DNA of 64,000 bases from NCBI GenBank assembly GCA_027922465.2, contig BQMF02000432.1, positions 62,001 through 126,000 of the forward strand. Reading direction: 5' to 3'. The translations under genes were made by a program, and so were the position numbers. Below are positions 58,256 through 64,000 of the stretch, in pieces (position 1 is the first letter of the stretch; the number at the start of each line of letters is the position of its first letter). This stretch comes from Turritopsis dohrnii (Eukaryota; Cnidaria; Hydrozoa; Anthoathecata; Oceaniidae). Below the pieces are notes generated by a model. It worked only from the letters and a program-made list of their open reading frames with translations. It had not been told where the DNA came from and made no database searches.

Positions 58256-59019
58256 TAGAACGAAGTTGATAGAATTGCTATCTTGTAAATCCTCGGGGAA
58301 AAGTTTCATGTTATTTTCATAAAGATGTATTTTCACTCGGCGAAAGTCGTTGAAAATGGATAATTTTTACAGAAAATGTCAGATCTGGGAAAACCTTAAT
58401 TATTCTTTTTTAAGAGACATCTCACTTTCGCTAAGTGAAGATGCACTCTTAATCAAATTGCTTCACAACGTTTTTAGTTATCTTTATGGACTTCATTTTG
58501 ATAATATTTTAAGGTTCTGAGATGAACTGATGAATGATGTGTGCGACTGAATCCAAAATCAGCAGGCCTTGTCATAACAGGCACGCGATCGCTCGCGCAC
58601 ACGCAAACACGCGCCCAAGTTCAATATTTCTTGCATCACCCGAGCGATGATTCACTCGCCCTGCTTTGATAAACAACAATCTGAGCGATTTATAGTTATA
58701 ATATCTATCAAAAGGAATGATTATATATTTTAGAGTGGTTTCCTCTTACCTCTTTCTCAGAAAACATGCATAACAAAAACGTCATGAATAGCTTTGTTAA
58801 TTTCATAACGCCCTCAAAACGAAAACTTAAAAACAACTTTATTACCAGATCTTTTCATGATCAAGTTCAAAAAGATATTGTGCAAGATTTATGTTATTGA
58901 AATTACAACAATTGGATTATAGAAAAATATATATAGAAAAACAATATTCTTACTTCATTTTGATAAATAGGAAATAATGTTCAAAAATCATAGTAACTTT
59001 CAAAAGCCTTTCAAACAAA

Positions 59020-59290
59020 GGGTTTTGTTAATTACTTAATAACCGTTGGATGTCTTGGGGGTTAATAATCTTAAGAAACCTACGGTTTTTAAGGGCGGTT
59101 ATTAAGAGTGGCTGAATAATCAATTTAACCTTAAATTTTTAATAGGGACGGTTTTTAAGCGCAGTACATCCAGCGGTTATCAACCGATCTTAGATGAGAT
59201 GGTCGATAATTTTAATAAAGTTACAGTTTTTAAGACCGGTTATTAACAGTGACTGATAACCGTTGGATGTTCTACGCTTAATTTCATCTG
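59020..59290. repeat. Local GGTTATTAA / AACCGTTGGATGT repeats
   Basis: ATAACCGTTGGATGT occurs at about 59039 and 59261, an inverted form CATCCAGCGGTTAT near 59168, and GGTTTTTAAG three times. Probably part of a small decayed element inside the 56948-60508 element. Confidence 0.5.
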
Positions 59291-59929
59291 ATCACGCATT
59301 GTACCCAAAAATTGTTTCTAAAAGGCCACAGTACAGAAGTTCAAAATATTTTATAGAAGTTCTCAGTTTTTGTACAGAAGTTCGTATTTTTTTTATAGAA
59401 GCTTGACCCTTCAGTGCCATCGTATAAAACCATTTGCAACCTTATCGTGTTGTGACAAAGGAATTTCGATTGAAAGTCTACGACATCGAGCATGATGGTA
59501 GCTTTTTCATCCGGCATACCTTATCAGTTTTTTTGTAGAACGCGGCTTATGATACATCAATAAAACACGAAGAACTCGTACTTAAAAAAAGAAGGCACTG
59601 AAGTCAAAGATAAGGGCTGCAATGCCTCCAGTGTTTGGGGTTGACTGGTTAAATCTTCCCCCGACTTCAATAAGTAAAATTCCATCATTTGTAACAAAAT
59701 TTGGAATTGCGCAGGCCAATTAGTTGTTGTCAATTTCTGCGCGCGATTAGTCGCGCGGGAGAGATTTCTTTATGTCAAGGCCTGAATCAGTACGCCCATA
59801 GGCGCGACCACAGCGATTGATATGGAAACCGGCCTTTAGTTTCGTCTTCCTAGCTAAACAGCTGCCGAAGTAACTGCTCACCGAGTGAAAATGATTAATG
59901 TGTTCAGTATAGCGGAAAGAATAAAAAAA

Positions 59930-60173
59930 GACATATTAAAGACGTCTTTAATATGTCTTGAGAAAGATGTCTTTTTAAAGGCGTTTAAAAGACGTCTTGG
60001 AAGTGCCAATAAAATATGTACTTATTTTAAAGACTTATTTTAGACGTCTTTTAGACGACTTAGATTTTTCAAGATATCTTAAAGACGTCTAAAAGACCTT
60101 TTAGCTAGACGTCTTTCTAAAGACGTAACTTAGACTTGATTTAGACGTCTAAAAGACGTCTTGTGCCGGCTGG
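59930..60173. mobile_element. Truncated GACGTC-array element
   Basis: Dense AAAGACGTCTTT palindromes. The right end GACGTCTTGTGCCGGCTGGG matches the end of the 30442-31193 element (GACGTCTTGTGCCCGCTGGG). The expected left end CCCAGC was not found, so it is 5'-truncated or diverged. Nested in the 56948-60508 element. Confidence 0.7.
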
Positions 60174-60508
60174 GTCTGGTCTTCCTTTATTTTTGAGAAT
60201 TAAATATCGTTTTTTAGGTTCTTTTTGAACTTTCTTAACTTTATGTTTACTGTGGAGCAACCTGAAAGTAAAAAATTCAAGTTTTAAAACAATAAAACGT
60301 TTTTAACAATAAAACGTTTAAACGTTTTTAATGTTACTGCATAAAATGTTTTAAGAAATTTTTCGAATTCTTGAAAGGTTTTTAAATTTTGGTAAAAACG
60401 TTTTATGGTTTTTATCAAAACGTTTTCTAACGTTTTTTTCTATTGTTTTTACAACGTTTTTAACATTTTTGGAAAAACGTTTTATCATTTGTTATCAAAA
60501 TCCCCTGG

Positions 60509-62027
60509 ATTATGATATGATTAATGTCACATATATACCAATAAAACTTGATATGATTAGCGGTCATACAAAAAAGCAAAACATGAGGTTTAGTATTCCC
60601 ATTTATAATGAAACAGTGACAATAAAAACGAAATCTTATTTACAAATCACTTTATTCTTGTAATTAACATTGATTCTGATTAAGAAATCGTTATTCTGAT
60701 TATGTATATGAAACCAAAATTTAGATTCCATAATATTGAAATTTAGATTACAAAAAATCGAAATCGAAATTCCGATTACGTGAAATCGATTTTTTCAGCT
60801 AAAAATTGATTTTAACAGAATCGAAATTTAGCTTGTGATCCTTTTCCCATAAACTGTCACGTACAATTTTTTTTCCGATATAGTTGCATGTAAAACTTTC
60901 GCAGTGATAATTGAAGAAGATCAAGTTTTCATGAATGTTCCTTGACAAAGACTAATTACGTTTTAATAACCCATAATCTGTTTATATATTTTAGTTTCGA
61001 TCTCTAAAAATCTGTAAGAAGCAGAGACAATTATGGTATCATTATCAATTATTTCAAAGATTTCTTTTTTTTTATTATTCTTTTAGTTCACCTCTCGGAT
61101 GATGGACCTTCCAGGGTTACTATCCCATTCCAGTTGACATTCATTACCATTTGGCACAATTTCTTACTCATCCCTTAGCCAGCCCTATTATCCCCGAAAC
61201 ATCCAACAGTGGTGAATCGAGAGGGTTTTTGACAATGTTGAACCGTTATGGGCGCCCAAAAAATGTTCCCAAAAATTTAAGTTAAGGGCTTTTAAGGCTT
61301 TGTTGCTGAAACTTCTGGATTCGGCTCTGTCCAAAGACTTCACATAGTGGGCATGGAAATTTGGCGGTAACAATTATTATCGTTACCCTGTCATTTACAC
61401 AATATTCAAATGATGGTAACGATCCATCGTTTCCCATAATCATATTTCCTTTTTCCTTAGATAATCACAAAATTTGCGTTTTTTAATGTTAAGTTCTCAA
61501 AATATTTGTGATTCAGCCAAAACTAGTGCTTTTAATCTAGCACGATGCTCTTTAAAAAAATGCTCAACTGTATTTATATGACCTAAAACATGCTCAACTT
61601 ATATAAGTTTTCATGCTCATTGACAATGAAGGATTACTTAGGTTAAGTGATTATTCACCAATTTGCTGTTGTTAGGGAGAACAACCACTGTTGCTAAGGT
61701 AATTTTGAAATTTCATTCATACAAATTCATTTTTTCACCTAACAAAAGAATATGAAAACATGGTAAAAAAACGTGGTACGAGCAGGACTAGTTCCTGTGT
61801 TATTCAATGAAATTAAAAAGCAATTTCCAGCTCTCTTTACAATCTTGTTTTATTTTGTTAACATTATCATAAATCTAAATCTGCTGAAGCGATTTTAGGT
61901 TTTCTGTCATTTCCGTAAGTTAAATAAAGGTAACGATAATTTGTTTCTCATGATGCAACAAATTTCCATGCTTGCAGAGGAACGTGCTTTAGCAGTACCA
62001 TCAGGGAGGTGGCCGGTAGAATTTGTG
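60509..62027. other. Intergenic, no gene seen
   Basis: AT-rich. AAATCGAAAT/ATTTCGATT motifs recur at 60745-60830. The frames at 60469-60663 and 61188-61373 are not recognised. Confidence 0.45.
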
Positions 62028-62100
62028 TTCTTCCATAGGGGGATTTCAACCCATAACCACTGGTATACCAGCCGAAAAAATTACCATTAAGCCACTGCTG
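62028..62100 (-). repeat. tRNA-like SINE head, relative of 30634-30702
   Basis: On the minus strand: CAGCAGTGGCTTAATGGTAA (box A type), CGGCTGGTATACCAGTGGTT (hairpin CTGG/CCAG) and GGGTTGAAATCCCC (box B/T-arm type). Its order and wording match the copy in the 30.6-kb element. Confidence 0.6.
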
Positions 62101-62431
62101 CTTTATTTATTCAATTAGGAAATTCAGGTTTAATGTTGTGTGAAGTCAAGGTTACCACAGTTGATTGGGATAGTCAAGATTACCACTAACCTGAAGAACC
62201 TTGTGACCCATTTCACCCAATTTCAATTTTGTCTTTGAAATCACTGGAAGGTCTGTATATCCGAGAGGACAGATTTTCTTCAGTATATATATATAATGAA
62301 GAGAGAATACAAGGGGATCCTTTTTCTGAAATGAGCTTGAATCTGGGATTATAAGGTCATTGAGATACAGTTTTGTATATATGTATCCCATTAGTATGTA
62401 TATACTAACTTTTGTTATTTCATTTTTGTAG
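62101..62431. other. Upstream region of MND1
   Basis: Should contain or precede the short first exon with the ATG of MND1, which I could not place. The frame 62152-62391 (-) is not recognised. Confidence 0.4.
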
Positions 62432-64000
62432 TCGAAAAAGCGAGGTTTGAGTCATGAGGAAAAAAGACAGAGAATGCTTGAAATCTTCTATGAAAAGGTA
62501 CAAAAACAAACTGAATGATATATAAATTTAACATAAAGATGTGTCTGTAAGTTTTTTTTGACTGCATCCCTTTTTAGAAGATTTGAATAATGTTTTTATT
62601 GATGGTTTTAGAAAACCTTTTTCCAGTTGAAAGAGCTCGAAAAAATTGCTCCAAAAGAGAAAGGAATCAGTAAGTTGAGTATGAATAAAGTTTCGAAGTT
62701 CATTTGTACCAGATGGCATACGTTTTGCTAATTTATAATTCAAGCACCAATGTCGGTGAAAGAGGTTTTGCAGAGTTTAGTTGATGATAACCTGGTAGAT
62801 AGTGAAAGAATTGGAACTTCAAACTACTTTTGGTCATTCCCGAGCAAAGCCATCCATACGGTAAGCCCTGAGAAATATTCACATACTATAATTTATAGAT
62901 ATTGATAAAAAAAAACGCTGGAAAAATATATATATATAAAACAAAATAAGACACTGAATATTATTAAACTATTTTGGCACTGTAAGTCTTCTTCAGGTTC
63001 CACCAGGTTTAGTATAAATCGCTGCTTATTTTGTTCTTTAATTTATTATATTTATAATTGTATTTTGTGACACATTTATGGTGCGATTGAATATGTTTAT
63101 TCATTATGAATAATTGTTGTTTACTGCTTTCAACGTATACACAAAGCTGTTTATTTAGTTGCAATACTGTTTCTCCACTATCAAGTTCCTAATTATAGAA
63201 TTTTCAGAGTTCAGTGGTACCATTAAAATAAGGGTGCTTATTGCAAGCATGATTTTTTTGAATGACATGCATTGCATTTTAATGTGTAATGGCAAGCCAT
63301 TTTAGCAAAAGTTGTGTGAATAATTGCTACGAATAAAATTAAATGGAGCTACTTTTGTATTTCTTCAAGGAAACCTGCTTTGATGTTTGAAGCTTTTCTA
63401 TCATGTACTTTGTTATTTCAACAGAAAACTCTATTCATGAATCTGGCAGTTATTTTTAATAGCTGTTTGCTAGGGGTTTAAGTGTGTGGGAACTTACTGC
63501 GAATTTCTACAGATTTTGGGGTTGTTTATTATTAGACGGACCAATAAGAGGCAAGACAAGACAATCATAAAAGGTGGAATGTCAAGCTGGTGTAGCAAAA
63601 ATTTTGTCAATAATTCCTATCAGTAATTCCATTCTTTCACCCCTTTTTATAGAGGAAGAGAAAAATCCAGAATTTGTCTGAAAAAGTTGGTGAATTAAAA
63701 TGCAGGCTGGAAGGGAATGAAAAGAAACTTGAAGAACTAAAGAAAGGGAAGGAAGAATCTGTCAGTTTGCCTTTTTTATTCTTCCACAACGTTGTGAATT
63801 TTCCATTTTTTAATGATTTTAATCACAATGATTTATAGGAAGAACGAACAAAATTGATTGCTGAAATGAATAATCTCGAAGAACGAAACAAAATTCTGAA
63901 GTTGACTCTGGAGCAGTATCGTGAATGTGATCCTGAAGTTTTGAAGGGAGTGGAATCTCAATGTTTAACAGCTAAAGAAGCTGCTAACAGATGGACAGAC
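62432..64000 (+). CDS. MND1: MND1, meiotic nuclear division protein 1 (partial, cut by window end)
   Basis: Five exons: 62432-62497, 62612-62669, 62745-62860, 63653-63760 and 63839 to beyond 64000, all with AG/GT borders and consistent phases. Translation: [59 protein letters not shown] then [17 protein letters not shown], then a charged coiled coil ([20 protein letters not shown]...) and [20 protein letters not shown]. This is the winged-helix N-terminus plus coiled coil of MND1. By family knowledge MND1 pairs with HOP2 (PSMC3IP) in the nucleus and stimulates DMC1/RAD51 strand exchange in meiosis. The initiator Met is in an unseen upstream exon, as the frame opens at a splice acceptor just before Ser2. 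About 153 of roughly 205 residues are visible; all key blocks are intact. Confidence 0.93.

Larger units (their letters stand above)
56948..60508. mobile_element. 3.56-kb inverted-repeat element with AAACGTTT arrays
   Basis: Inverted ends CCAGGGGATTTTGATAACAAATGATAAAA (28-29 bp, right copy perfect in reverse). Just inside both ends are dense AACGTTTT / AAAACGTTT runs (56985-57125 and 60290-60480). It hosts at least two other elements (57641-58255 and about 59930-60173) and a possible third (58563-59797, ends AGGCCTTGTCATAA / TTATGTCAAGGCCT). No transposase frame. The CAGGGG start recalls hAT or Kolobok ends, but no 8-bp or TTAA duplication is visible. Confidence 0.75.

Overview
The window is animal nuclear DNA. 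It is AT-rich (by eye about one third G+C), gene-poor and full of short mobile elements. Its genes are split by GT-AG introns, it carries interstitial TTAGGG repeats (the usual animal telomere unit), tRNA-derived SINE heads, and genes of the metazoan G-protein-coupled receptor (GPCR) and EGF families. A marine invertebrate, perhaps a cnidarian, fits best. The species cannot be told from the sequence.

Four host genes can be supported. (1) At 10729-13658 (+) lies the 3' part of a gene with an EGF-like exon followed by a long Ser/Thr-rich exon ending in a hydrophobic tail, probably a GPI-anchored mucin-like surface protein. (2) and (3) are two tandem paralogous class A GPCRs on the minus strand, 16459-19186 (433 aa) and 34788-40215 (388 aa). 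They have the same three-exon plan, the same intron phases, and an intron inside the Arg codon of the DRY motif. Their TM3 aspartate and motifs resemble biogenic-amine receptors. (4) At 62432-64000 (+) lie the first recognisable exons of MND1, the meiotic recombination cofactor, cut by the window end.

Most of the rest is mobile DNA. At 25774-29082 is a 3.3-kb element with inverted repeats of about 400 bp flanking a broken spliced gene whose product ends in a Cys-rich CXC-like tail. A second, more decayed relative sits at 53070-55265. Four elements (30442-31193, 36406-38965, 56948-60508 and one nested at about 59930-60173) carry dense subterminal arrays of ACGT-centred palindromes (GACGTC, CAACGTTG, AAACGTTT). 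Four MITE-like elements have TTA/TAA target duplications typical of PIF/Harbinger, one nested in another. Several others have TA duplications (pogo or Tc1/mariner type). There are decayed coding remnants: a Ulp1-protease/PHD gene (45513-46835, -), a DDE transposase (49500-49870, -), a Ty3/gypsy fragment (52047-52330, -), and LINE and SINE pieces.

Layout: 1-10.7 kb is intergenic with MITEs; 10.7-13.9 kb the EGF/mucin gene; 16.5-19.2 kb GPCR 1; 20-34 kb repeats and the long-TIR element; 34.8-40.2 kb GPCR 2, its large first intron packed with elements; 40-45.5 kb nearly empty; 45.5-60.5 kb a graveyard of elements; 62.4 kb to the end MND1. The EGF gene and GPCR 1 are convergent. Nothing suggests that the host genes work together apart from the two GPCRs being tandem duplicates.
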